A stretch of 64,000 nucleotides of DNA from CAYZWU01 sp964482235. Lineage in GTDB: Bacteria; Planctomycetota; B15-G4; CAYZWU01. The stretch is from the NCBI GenBank assembly GCA_964482235.1, contig CAYZWU010000025.1:1-64000 (forward strand), read 5' to 3'. Of the stretch, positions 56,910 to 64,000 are shown in pieces (positions within the stretch are counted from its first letter, which is position 1; every line of letters begins with the position of its first letter). Below the pieces are notes generated by a model. It saw only the letters and a list, made by a program, of their open reading frames with translations, did not search any database and was not told where the DNA came from. The position numbers and the translations under genes were made by a program.

Positions 56910-58493
56910 TTGGAGAACCTCGAAAGGAACGAGACCTTCACCTCAAGGTGGGGCATGCTCTTCTCGATCCTGGGTATCGCCGTCGGCACGGGCAATATCT
57001 GGCGGTTCCCGAGAATTGCGGCCAAGAACTGCGGCGAGGGAGGAGCGGGCGGCTTCCTGATCGCCTGGGCCGTCTTTCTCCTGATGTGGTCCGTGCCCCT
57101 GATCATCGCCGAGCTGGCGATCGGGCGGCGCAGCCGTCTCGGCGTGGCCGGCAGCTTCGGCAAGTTCCTGTCGGGGCGTTTCGTCTGGATGGGCGCCTTC
57201 GTGGGCATCGTGGCCACGGCGATCATGTTCTACTACTCCGTGGTGAACGGGTGGTGCCTCTTCTATCTGGCGAAGACGACCTTCGAGGGTCTTCCCACGG
57301 ACATCGATGCCTCACGGGCGATGTGGGATGACTTCCAGGCGGGCGGCTTCCCCGTCCTCTTCCATCTCCTGGTCATGGTGGCCGGCGCTCTGGTGGTGGT
57401 TCGCGGCATACGCGCCATAGAGAAGGTGAACCGCGTGCTCGTACCCACTCTGCTTCTCATCGTTCTGGTCTCGGCAATCCGCGCCTTCACCCTGCCCGGC
57501 GCATTCGAAGGGATCAAGTTTCTTTTCACACCCGATCTGACCGTCCTGGCTGATCCGAACGTCTGGCTCGAGGCCTTGACTCAGAACGCGTGGGACACCG
57601 GGGCGGGATGGGGTTTGATCCTGACCTATGCCGTCTACATGCAGAGAAAACAGGGCGTGACCCTGAACGCCTGCCTCACCGGTTTCGGGAACAACTCGGT
57701 GTCGCTCCTGGCGGCCATGACGATCTTTGCCACGGTTTTTGCCACCGTGGGGGGGAGTGCGGGCCAGGAAAAAGTCGATCCGGCTGCCGTCCAGTCCGCA
57801 GGAGTTGCCTCGGGAGGCGAGGAGTCCGCGAGTCTTCGGGGACTGGAGGATCCGGTCACGCGTCTCAAGACGTCGGGTCCCGCCTCCACGGGTCTCACCT
57901 TCATCTGGATGCCGAAGCTGTTCCAGGAGATGCCCTTTGGCCGCACCTTCGCCATCCTCTTCTTCCTCGGGCTGGCCTTCGCCGCCTTCTCCTCGCTTCT
58001 CTCCATGGTGGAGCTGGCGTCCCGTTCCCTCGTGGACATGGGGATGGCGCGGACCAAGGCGGTTCTGCTGGTCTGCATCGTGGGTTATGCCCTGGGGGTG
58101 CCGTCCGCCATCAGCATCGATTATTTCTGCAATCAGGACTTCGTCTGGGGCGTTGCGCTCATGATCTCCGGGGCTTTCATCGCCTTTCTCTGCATCCGAT
58201 ACGGTGCAACAAGGTTCCGGACGGAGGTGATCAACCTGGAGGTCCGGGACGTGACCCTGGGCGGATGGTGGGATCTTGTCATCCGTTACGTGATCCCTCT
58301 GGAGTGTTTGATCCTCATCAGCTGGTGGATGTATCAATCCGCAACGGTCTTCGCACGAGAGAGCTGGTACGATCCTTTCTCGACCTACAGCGTGGCGACG
58401 TGCGTCTGCCAGTGGGGTATCGTCGCGGGGTTGCTGATCTTGTGCAACCGGTTCATGGCACGGAAGATCCTGAAAGAGACGGGCGCGGGTTAG
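56910..58493 (+). CDS. Sodium-dependent NSS-family amino acid transporter
   Basis: A 527-aa neurotransmitter:sodium symporter family carrier. The first helix has the sodium-site motif GIAVGTGNIWRFPRIAAKNCG, then GGGAFLxAW-like GGAGGFLIAWAVFLLM and ELAIGRR. Later AMTIFATVFATVGGS and LGLAFAAFSSLLSMVELASRS complete the core. About 12 helices are present. Most bacterial members carry methionine, alanine, tyrosine or tryptophan. The start is TTG with GGAG 7 nt upstream; no ATG fits the N-terminus. A 48-residue MetS-like membrane gene follows 10 bp later, which points to the MetP/MetS subgroup. Confidence 0.92.
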   Translation: MENLERNETFTSRWGMLFSILGIAVGTGNIWRFPRIAAKNCGEGGAGGFLIAWAVFLLMWSVPLIIAELAIGRRSRLGVAGSFGKFLSGRFVWMGAFVGIVATAIMFYYSVVNGWCLFYLAKTTFEGLPTDIDASRAMWDDFQAGGFPVLFHLLVMVAGALVVVRGIRAIEKVNRVLVPTLLLIVLVSAIRAFTLPGAFEGIKFLFTPDLTVLADPNVWLEALTQNAWDTGAGWGLILTYAVYMQRKQGVTLNACLTGFGNNSVSLLAAMTIFATVFATVGGSAGQEKVDPAAVQSAGVASGGEESASLRGLEDPVTRLKTSGPASTGLTFIWMPKLFQEMPFGRTFAILFFLGLAFAAFSSLLSMVELASRSLVDMGMARTKAVLLVCIVGYALGVPSAISIDYFCNQDFVWGVALMISGAFIAFLCIRYGATRFRTEVINLEVRDVTLGGWWDLVIRYVIPLECLILISWWMYQSATVFARESWYDPFSTYSVATCVCQWGIVAGLLILCNRFMARKILKETGAG

Positions 58494-58503
58494 GAGTAGG
58501 GCC

Positions 58504-58650
58504 GTGGAGATAGAGACTCTGGCCGTGATGATCGTGATCATCGGATTCGTCTGGGGAGGCTTTCTCTTCTTCCTGGTCAAGGCACTCCGGAGCGAGAAGA
58601 GGAAGAGAGCGGGAGCGGGTTCATCCATGGATCGGCAAGGTACACCATGA
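58504..58650 (+). CDS. MetS-like small subunit of the NSS transporter
   Basis: A 48-codon gene starting at GTG with AGGAG 8 nt upstream. It encodes one transmembrane helix (about residues 6-26, TLAVMIVIIGFVWGGFLFFL) followed by a basic tail (SEKRKRAGAGS). This layout, with WGG in the helix, matches MetS, the small subunit needed by MetP-type methionine/alanine transporters. It begins 10 nt after the NSS gene and overlaps the tex start by ATGA (58647-58650). It is short enough to be missed by automatic length cut-offs. Confidence 0.8.
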   Translation: MEIETLAVMIVIIGFVWGGFLFFLVKALRSEKRKRAGAGSSMDRQGTP

Positions 58651-60791
58651 ACGACAGCCACATCGCACAGATTGCCAGGGAAGAGAGCATGGGCGAGGAT
58701 CGTGTCCGCGCCACGGCGGCGCTTCTCGATCAGGGCGCCACCGTTCCCTTCATCTCCCGCTACAGGAAGGAGGCCACCGGCTCTCTCGACGAGGTCGCCG
58801 TCACGACGATCCGCGATCGCCTGGAGAAGCTGGCCGAGATCGACGGCCGCCGCGTGGCGATTCTCAAGTCCCTCGAGGAGAGGGAGATCCTCAACGACGA
58901 GCTTGCCGGCAAGATCCGCTCGGCCGCCACGATGACGGTTCTCGAGGACATCTACCTCCCCTTTCGCCCCAAGCGGCGCACACGCGCCACCATGGCTCGC
59001 GAGAAGGGGCTCGAGCCGCTGGCCCTGCTGCTTTTCGCCCAGGATCTTCCTCCCGTCGATCCGGCCGGCGAGGCCGCCGCCTTCGTGAACGAGGAGAAGG
59101 GGGTGGGTTCCATCGAGGACGCGCTGACCGGCGCGCGCCATATCATGGCCGAGAAGATCAGCGAGGACGAGGATGCGCGTTCGCGTCTGCGCGATCTCTT
59201 CCTGCGGCGCGCCTCGATCCGCTCCAGGGTGATCAAGGGCAAGGAGGACGAGGGAGCCAAGTTCAGGGACTACTTCGAATGGGAGGAGCCGGCGGCCGAG
59301 TCTCCGTCCCATCGTGTCCTGGCCATGCGGCGCGGCGAGAAGGAGAAGTTTCTTTCCCTCCGTGTGGCTCCGCCCGAGGAAGAAGCGATCGCCCTCCTGA
59401 ACCGGCTTTTCGTCAAGGGGGACTCTCCTGCCTCCGCCCAGGTCGCCGCAGCCGTGGAGGACGGATACAGGAGGCTGCTCGGCCCGTCGATGGAGGCGGA
59501 GATCCGCGCCGAGATGAAGCGCCGCGCCGACGAGGAGGCGATCCGCGTCTTCACCGCCAATATGCGGGAGCTCCTGCTGGCGTCGCCTCTCGGCGAGAAG
59601 AACGTCCTGGCTCTCGACCCGGGATTTCGCACGGGCTGCAAGCTGGTCTGTCTCGACAGGTCGGGGAAGCTCCTTCACAACGAGACGATTTTTCCCCACT
59701 CCTCCCAGCGGCAGAGCGAGGCGGCCGGTCGGACGGTGCTCAGGCTGTGCGAGGAATTCCAGGTGGAAGCGATAGCCGTGGGAAACGGCACGGCCGGACG
59801 GGAGACGGAGGCCTTCGTGCGGCGTCTCGGCCTGCCGCCTTCGGTGGCGATCGTGCTCGTCAACGAGTCGGGCGCCTCGATCTACTCGGCATCGGAGACG
59901 GCGCGGGAGGAGTTTCCCGACCACGACGTGACGGTGCGCGGCGCCGTGTCGATCGGCCGGCGGCTGATGGATCCCCTGGCCGAGCTGGTGAAGATCGATC
60001 CCCGGTCGATCGGCGTGGGGCAGTACCAGCACGACGTGGATCAGAAAGCCTTGAAGCGGAGCCTGGACGACGTGGTCACCATCTGCGTGAACGCCGTGGG
60101 CGTCGACCTCAACACGGCCTCGAAGCAGCTCCTCACCTACGTTTCCGGCCTGGGCCCGCAGCTGGCCGGCAACATCGTGGCCTATCGCGACGAGAACGGT
60201 GCCTTCCCGAGCCGGGCCAGGCTGAAGAAGGTGCCGCGCCTTGGACCCAAGGCGTTCGAGCAGGCGGCCGGCTTTCTTCGCATCCGGGGCGGCACGAATC
60301 CTCTCGACGCCAGCGCCGTGCATCCCGAGACCTACTCCATCGTCACGGCCATGGCCAAGGACGTGGGCTGCACGATAGGCGACCTGATGCGCCGCGACGA
60401 CCTGCGAAAGGGGATCAGGCTGGAGCGCTGGGTCACCGACAAGGCGGGGCTTCCCACGCTGCGCGACATCGTTGCCGAGCTCGCCCGCCCGGGCCGCGAC
60501 CCGCGTGAGAGGTTCGAGGCCTTCGCCTTCGCCGAGGGGATAGAGAAGATCGATGACGTGAAGCAGGGGATGAAGGTGCCGGGCGTGGTCACCAACGTGA
60601 CGGCCTTCGGCGCCTTTGTCGATATCGGGGTGCACCAGGACGGCCTGGTGCATATCAGCCAGCTGGCCGATCGGTTCGTCAGGGATCCGGCCGAGGTGGT
60701 GAAAGTGGGCCAGACAGTGCAGGTCCATGTGCTGGATGTGGATCTGGACCGGAACCGGATCGCTCTGTCGATGAAGACTGCTCGTTCTTGA
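58647..60791 (+). CDS. tex: RNA-binding transcription accessory protein Tex
   Basis: A 714-aa nucleic acid-binding protein, homologue of eukaryotic Spt6. The N-terminal helical part has ATVPFISRYRKEATGSLDE and LEDIYLPFRPKRRTRATMA. The YqgF/RuvC-like domain has LALDPGFRTGCKLVCLD and IAVGNGTAGRETEAFV. A helix-hairpin-helix region follows (NTASKQLLTYVSGLGPQLAGNIV). The S1 RNA-binding domain is C-terminal (VTNVTAFGAFVDIGVHQDGLVHIS). All parts are complete. The start overlaps the MetS-like stop, which couples translation although no functional link is known. Confidence 0.95.
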   Translation: MNDSHIAQIAREESMGEDRVRATAALLDQGATVPFISRYRKEATGSLDEVAVTTIRDRLEKLAEIDGRRVAILKSLEEREILNDELAGKIRSAATMTVLEDIYLPFRPKRRTRATMAREKGLEPLALLLFAQDLPPVDPAGEAAAFVNEEKGVGSIEDALTGARHIMAEKISEDEDARSRLRDLFLRRASIRSRVIKGKEDEGAKFRDYFEWEEPAAESPSHRVLAMRRGEKEKFLSLRVAPPEEEAIALLNRLFVKGDSPASAQVAAAVEDGYRRLLGPSMEAEIRAEMKRRADEEAIRVFTANMRELLLASPLGEKNVLALDPGFRTGCKLVCLDRSGKLLHNETIFPHSSQRQSEAAGRTVLRLCEEFQVEAIAVGNGTAGRETEAFVRRLGLPPSVAIVLVNESGASIYSASETAREEFPDHDVTVRGAVSIGRRLMDPLAELVKIDPRSIGVGQYQHDVDQKALKRSLDDVVTICVNAVGVDLNTASKQLLTYVSGLGPQLAGNIVAYRDENGAFPSRARLKKVPRLGPKAFEQAAGFLRIRGGTNPLDASAVHPETYSIVTAMAKDVGCTIGDLMRRDDLRKGIRLERWVTDKAGLPTLRDIVAELARPGRDPRERFEAFAFAEGIEKIDDVKQGMKVPGVVTNVTAFGAFVDIGVHQDGLVHISQLADRFVRDPAEVVKVGQTVQVHVLDVDLDRNRIALSMKTARS

Positions 60792-60798
60792 TCGCGGT

Positions 60799-60948
60799 CC
60801 GTTCCGAACCACTCCCGTTCCCGCACCCGTTTCCGCCCCTCTACCCGCCCCCGGAACAGAAGGTTCCCCTGCTGATGCGGGTCCTGGCGAGGTTGTCGTT
60901 CTGAGGAGCGGGAATCGGGATCGGGAGCGGGAATGGGAATGGAAGAGG
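60799..60948. repeat. Oppositely oriented arrays of a CCCGNT hexamer
   Basis: The convergent gap between tex and the TauE gene holds a pyrimidine-rich array at 60799-60850 (CCCGTT-type units) and a purine-rich array at 60905-60945 (GGGAAT, GGGATC, GGGAGC units). These are imperfect copies of one hexamer in inverted orientation. They could pair as a long, mismatched hairpin; no T-run follows. Confidence 0.6.
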
Positions 60949-61854
60949 TTAATCGAAGAAACCCGCCAGATACCTTACACTCACGAAAAGAATGCAGCCG
61001 CACAGCAGGAGCTTGATACCGCGGGCAGGGATATGCTTCTGGCAGCGCGCCCCGAGGTAGATGCCGCAGCAGCCGCCGGCACCGAACAGGAGGCCCAGAA
61101 GCCAGTCGGGAGCCACGTTCATGTCAGGGTAGACGGCGGCCAGCGTATGGAAGGTGATCACACCGGAGATCGAGCTGATGAAGGTTCCCATCAACGCGGC
61201 GCCGGCCACGGTGTAGACGGGCAGCTTGAGGATGGTCACGAAGTAGGGAGCCACGATGGAGCCGCCGCCGATCCCGTAGATCCCGCTGACAACACCCACG
61301 ACGAGGCAGAAGATGAAGACCACGCCCGGCGAGAACGAGTACCCTTTTCCCTGAAAGCTGAACTCCACGCGGCGCAGGGAGAATCGCGTTCCGGAGACCT
61401 CGAAGGAGCTTCCGGGCTCCGGGCCGTCATGATCGGGCGTCGACCCCCTCTTCCCGGCCGTCGCGATCGTGTCCCAGAGAAGGCGGCCGCCGATGTAGAG
61501 GAGCACCGCACCGACAAAGAACTTGAAGGTGCGAGGATCGGGGAGGCAGGTTATCCGGATCCAGGCCCCGACGAGGACGCCGGGCACGGAACCGGCAATG
61601 ACGATGAAGGTGAGCGGCCAGACCATCCGTTTTTCGCGGATGAAGCGGTAGACGCCGCTCGGGATGGCCATGATGTTGAAGACCTGGTTCGTGGCGCTCA
61701 CCGAGGGAGTGGTGTAGTTGAGGACGCTGACCTGGAAGGGGAGAAGAAGGAAGGCGCCGGACACGCCGCCCATGGACGTGAAGAAGGAGATGACGAAAGC
61801 CACGAGGGGCGGCAGCCAGAGCGGCGTTTCCACGTCTGAGACGGGGAAGTACAT
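60949..61854 (-). CDS. TauE/SafE-family sulfite exporter-like permease
   Basis: A 301-aa membrane protein with about eight helices of the TauE/SafE (DUF81) family, which exports sulfite, sulfoacetate or related organosulfur anions. It has two related halves with GGVSGAFLLLPFQVSVLN and GIYGIGGGSIVAPYFVTIL. A loop of about 45 residues in the middle (GKRGSTPDHDGPE) is hydrophilic. ATG 61854 overlaps the last base of the MOSC gene stop (TAATG), so the two are coupled. The substrate cannot be read from sequence. Confidence 0.87.
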   Translation of the reverse strand: MYFPVSDVETPLWLPPLVAFVISFFTSMGGVSGAFLLLPFQVSVLNYTTPSVSATNQVFNIMAIPSGVYRFIREKRMVWPLTFIVIAGSVPGVLVGAWIRITCLPDPRTFKFFVGAVLLYIGGRLLWDTIATAGKRGSTPDHDGPEPGSSFEVSGTRFSLRRVEFSFQGKGYSFSPGVVFIFCLVVGVVSGIYGIGGGSIVAPYFVTILKLPVYTVAGAALMGTFISSISGVITFHTLAAVYPDMNVAPDWLLGLLFGAGGCCGIYLGARCQKHIPARGIKLLLCGCILFVSVRYLAGFFD

Positions 61855-62309
61855 TACGGTCGGCCTTTCGACTTGACCTCGATGATGTCGCCCACGCGGA
61901 TGACGCCACCCGACAGGACGCGGGCGAAGAGGCCTTCCCTCGGCATCACGCAGTCGCCCACCTGCTCGAAGATGGCGCAGTGGTTGTGGCACTCCTTTCC
62001 GATCTGGGTGATCTCGAGCTCCGTCGAACCGGCGGCAAGGATGTCGCCCACCTGCAGCTGGAGGAGGTCCAGATCCTCGGTGGTGATGTTCTCGGCGAAG
62101 ACCCCGGGCTGGACGTCAGCTCCCTTTCCCAGCATCTTGTCGATGCTTTCCTTGGCCAGCAGGCTGACCTGGCGATGCCAGTCTCCGGCGTGGGCATCGC
62201 CCTCGATGCCGAAGTTCTCCTTCACCGTGACCCGGTCCACGTTGGATTTCGGCACGCCCTTTCGGTCGCTCGTCGAGATCGCAACAACCCGTCCTTTTCG
62301 CTGTTTCAT
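61854..62309 (-). CDS. MOSC-domain protein
   Basis: A 151-aa small beta protein of the MOSC family (molybdenum cofactor sulfurase C-terminal), which handles pterin-bound molybdenum or sulfur transfer. It has ISTSDRKGVPKSNVD, GIEGDAHAGDWHRQVSLLA, PGVFAENITTEDLDL and the conserved cysteine region IGKECHNHCAIF with VMPREGLFARVL. ATG 62309 has GGGAG about 6 nt upstream and is preferred over GTG 62312. It is coupled to the TauE-like permease, a sulfur-anion carrier, which fits a joint sulfur or molybdenum-cofactor role. Confidence 0.88.
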   Translation of the reverse strand: MKQRKGRVVAISTSDRKGVPKSNVDRVTVKENFGIEGDAHAGDWHRQVSLLAKESIDKMLGKGADVQPGVFAENITTEDLDLLQLQVGDILAAGSTELEITQIGKECHNHCAIFEQVGDCVMPREGLFARVLSGGVIRVGDIIEVKSKGRP

Positions 62310-62614
62310 CACATGCTCCCTCGATGGGAATCCGGCCTGGAAACCGTCTCATCGGCGATCACACTATCGCGCCCGGCCGGTGCGATCAAGCACCGTTCGT
62401 CGGAAGGCGATGGGAATTTGTCCCGGCTGTCTCTCTAACCGGTTTCATCCTGTCAGGTTACACGGGTTCCGTGCCGGGAGGGGCTGCCTGCCTGAGCAAT
62501 GCTTTCTTCCTATCTACCGTAAGATTAAAGCTCTTACGATTTGTTCACGATATAGATCGATAATGATACGGGAAAAGGGAACCCCTTGACTCTCGCTGGA
62601 TTGGGTGGATTTCC
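62310..62614. other. Divergent intergenic region before the activase gene
   Basis: No gene seen. A 7-bp inverted repeat, CGTAAGA (62518-62524) and TCTTACG (62532-62538), lies about 80-95 nt upstream of the activase start in an AT-rich stretch, a possible operator. No clear -35/-10 pair was found. Confidence 0.4.
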
Positions 62615-64000
62615 ATGCGGATCTCGAGCGATGACACCGCGAAGATCGGACCGGGCAGCTCCGGCTCTCGGGGGGGGCGGTCCGCACACCTCGGTCTCGA
62701 CGTGGGGGCGGCGAGCCTGGTTCTCGTACTCGTCGACGAATCGGGGGGCGTCATCGACTCCGACTACTGCCTGATCCGCGACCGGACGGGCAAGAGGAGC
62801 GCAGTGCGGCAAGGCGGCTGCGGCCAGTCGTGCGATGCCTGCGGTACACCCTGCAACGGGTACTTCATCATCCAGGAGACGGAGAGGTTCATCAGGGCGT
62901 GCCGGGAGAAGCATGGCGTCTCGATCGAGAGCTTTGGAGCCACGGGCAGCCAGATCAGGAAGTCGCTCCGGTTCTCCATTCCCATCGACATCTTCATCAG
63001 CGAGGTGTCCGCTCATGCGAGAGGGATGTACCACGCCACGAACACGGACGATGTCCAGGCCATCATCGACGTTGGCGGCCAGGATTCGAAGGTGATCCGG
63101 CTGTCGAAGCCGCGCGATTTCTACATGAGCGGCCTCTGTGCCGCCGGGACGGGCGCCTACCTCGATGAGATCGCCCGCGTCGAGAACATCACGGTGTCGG
63201 AGTTCGGCCGGATAGGGGGGGAGTACATCGCGAGCTACCTTCTCTCCCTGGGAAGCCCGACGCCGATGCACATCGAGGAGTTCTCCTCGGTCTGTACCGT
63301 CTTCACCAAGTCGTCGTACGTGAAGAAGAAAAGCCTGCTGACGCTGGATCAGCGCGCTGCCGCCATCTGCTGGGCCCAGGGGAAGCAGATCTTCAACACG
63401 GTGATCCACAACCTGAGGGATTACAGGGGGGAGATCGCCTTCCAGGGCGGTGTGTCGTTCAACGCCGGAGTCAGGCTGGCTCTTGACCACTTCCTGAAGG
63501 AGGGGCTCGACCTGTCGGAGGCGACGCGGTCCGTGCTCGTGATCCCGGAGATCGACGGCTACTGCGACGAGCTGGGGCGGCCGAAGCCTGTCTCGCACCT
63601 GATGGGTGCGCTCGGCGCCGCGCTCCTCGGGCGCGAGTACGCGGAAACGAGCAGGGGATACACGCCTCCCGCCCGGATCTGCCCGCCGCTCGCAAGTTCG
63701 GAAAACCGAAAGAACTTCCTGAAGAAGCAGATCAGCCTCTCGCACACCACCGGGGCGAAGAGGCCGCGGGTCGCCTGGTGCGGCACGATCTTTCCCAGCG
63801 AGATCTGCTATCTTTTCGACATCGTCCCGATCTCGCTACCCGTTCTGGCCGCCATCGACCACCGCAACGCCAAGGACAACCTGCTCGCGGCGGCGAGGCA
63901 GGAAGGCCTCGAGCGGGGAAGCTGCACGGTGCTTTCTTCGGTGATGGGCCGCCTCGACAGGACCCCCGCCCCTGATTTCATCCTGCACACGAGCGGGAGC
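62615..64000 (+). CDS. BadF/HgdC-type dehydratase activase fused to HgdB-like domain (partial, 3' end cut)
   Basis: At least 462 codons run open to the window edge. The first ~285 residues are an ASKHA-fold 2-hydroxyacyl-CoA dehydratase activator: HLGLDVGAASLVLVLVDE, GATGSQIRKSLRF, IIDVGGQDSKVIRLS, then LCAAGTGAYLDEIA with the 4Fe-4S cysteine, and FQGGVSFNAGVR. From about residue 385 a second domain starts (RPRVAWCGTIFPSEICYLF), resembling the HgdB/dehydratase family. Such activases use ATP to inject a low-potential electron into a dehydratase. GGGTGGA precedes the ATG. The first 30 residues before the fold are Gly/Ser rich. The 3' part and neighbours are outside the window. Confidence 0.85.
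   Translation, partial: MRISSDDTAKIGPGSSGSRGGRSAHLGLDVGAASLVLVLVDESGGVIDSDYCLIRDRTGKRSAVRQGGCGQSCDACGTPCNGYFIIQETERFIRACREKHGVSIESFGATGSQIRKSLRFSIPIDIFISEVSAHARGMYHATNTDDVQAIIDVGGQDSKVIRLSKPRDFYMSGLCAAGTGAYLDEIARVENITVSEFGRIGGEYIASYLLSLGSPTPMHIEEFSSVCTVFTKSSYVKKKSLLTLDQRAAAICWAQGKQIFNTVIHNLRDYRGEIAFQGGVSFNAGVRLALDHFLKEGLDLSEATRSVLVIPEIDGYCDELGRPKPVSHLMGALGAALLGREYAETSRGYTPPARICPPLASSENRKNFLKKQISLSHTTGAKRPRVAWCGTIFPSEICYLFDIVPISLPVLAAIDHRNAKDNLLAAARQEGLERGSCTVLSSVMGRLDRTPAPDFILHTSGS

Noticed and set aside
57312..60812. 1166-aa minus-strand frame
   Set aside because: Antisense to the NSS transporter and tex, with no family motif; a high-GC shadow.
62534..63745. 403-aa minus-strand frame opposite the activase
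   Set aside because: The plus strand carries clear BadF/HgdC motifs through the same interval; the minus frame has none.
1..64000. CRISPR arrays, insertion sequences or prophage genes
   Set aside because: No regularly spaced repeats, transposase, integrase or phage structural genes were found; the repeats present are single tandem pairs or hairpins.

Overview
The window is a GC-rich bacterial chromosome segment with about 48 protein genes packed into short operons on both strands. No phage, transposase, CRISPR array or rRNA is visible. Several protein types suggest an uncultured anaerobe of a Planctomycetota-like lineage or a neighbouring phylum. These are tandem squalene-cyclase-like repeat proteins with cysteine insertions, HEAT-repeat secreted proteins, a SUMF1-like protein, a sulfatase-fold lipoprotein and a C25 (gingipain-type) peptidase. 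Anaerobic life is suggested by a tungsten-type aldehyde:ferredoxin oxidoreductase, a four-subunit 2-oxoacid:ferredoxin oxidoreductase, many 4Fe-4S proteins and a 2-hydroxyacyl-CoA dehydratase activase. The phylum is inferred, not proven.

Layout. 0-3.9 kb: the 3' end of tRNA-Lys, a second copy of its last 25 nt, then yraN, yajC, HU and a TPR gene (minus strand) and a zinc-finger/coiled-coil/HEAT membrane protein (plus). 3.9-7.3 kb: miaB-ribD-SUMF1-like operon with overlapping stops and starts. 7.4-9.5 kb: an ABC ATPase coupled to a five-haem cytochrome. 9.7-13.9 kb: a HEAT/TPR secreted protein, mnmG and a phosphoglycolate-phosphatase-like HAD enzyme. 14-21.5 kb: the C25 peptidase behind a perfect-consensus promoter and a long leader, an AGCS transporter with a 140-residue insertion, and a 1037-aa membrane protein with two squalene-cyclase-like domains.

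21.6-41.2 kb is the metabolic core. A minus-strand operon encodes AOR, a tandem class II aldolase-fold protein, a MoaD/ThiS-like protein and a ROK protein. An aminotransferase gene diverges from it across a regulatory region full of palindromes and tandem repeats. After an ABC exporter pair comes a roughly 10-kb plus-strand operon: a ParA/MinD-like NTPase, 2-oxoacid:ferredoxin oxidoreductase delta-alpha-beta-gamma, NuoE-, NuoF- and NuoG-like soluble subunits, a polyferredoxin, lysine-ketoglutarate reductase and saccharopine dehydrogenase. A consensus-like promoter precedes it, and a perfect 34-bp inverted repeat with a T-run follows it. A sigma54-type activator gene lies next. Read together, the genes could oxidise lysine through saccharopine, aminoadipate semialdehyde, aminoadipate and 2-oxoadipate to glutaryl-CoA, passing electrons through ferredoxin to NAD. 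This is my main candidate for an undescribed system.

41.2-56.7 kb (minus): an AlgI/AlgJ-type O-acetylation pair, an M28 peptidase, an SLC12-like transporter, a Lon-like protease without the Walker lysine, deoA, deoB, a sulfatase-fold lipoprotein without the formylglycine motif, an M64 peptidase and a lipoprotein. 56.9-60.8 kb (plus): an NSS transporter, a 48-aa MetS-like subunit and tex. 60.9-62.3 kb (minus): a MOSC protein and a TauE/SafE permease. From 62.6 kb to the window edge (plus): a fused BadF/HgdC-type activase, cut off at the end.
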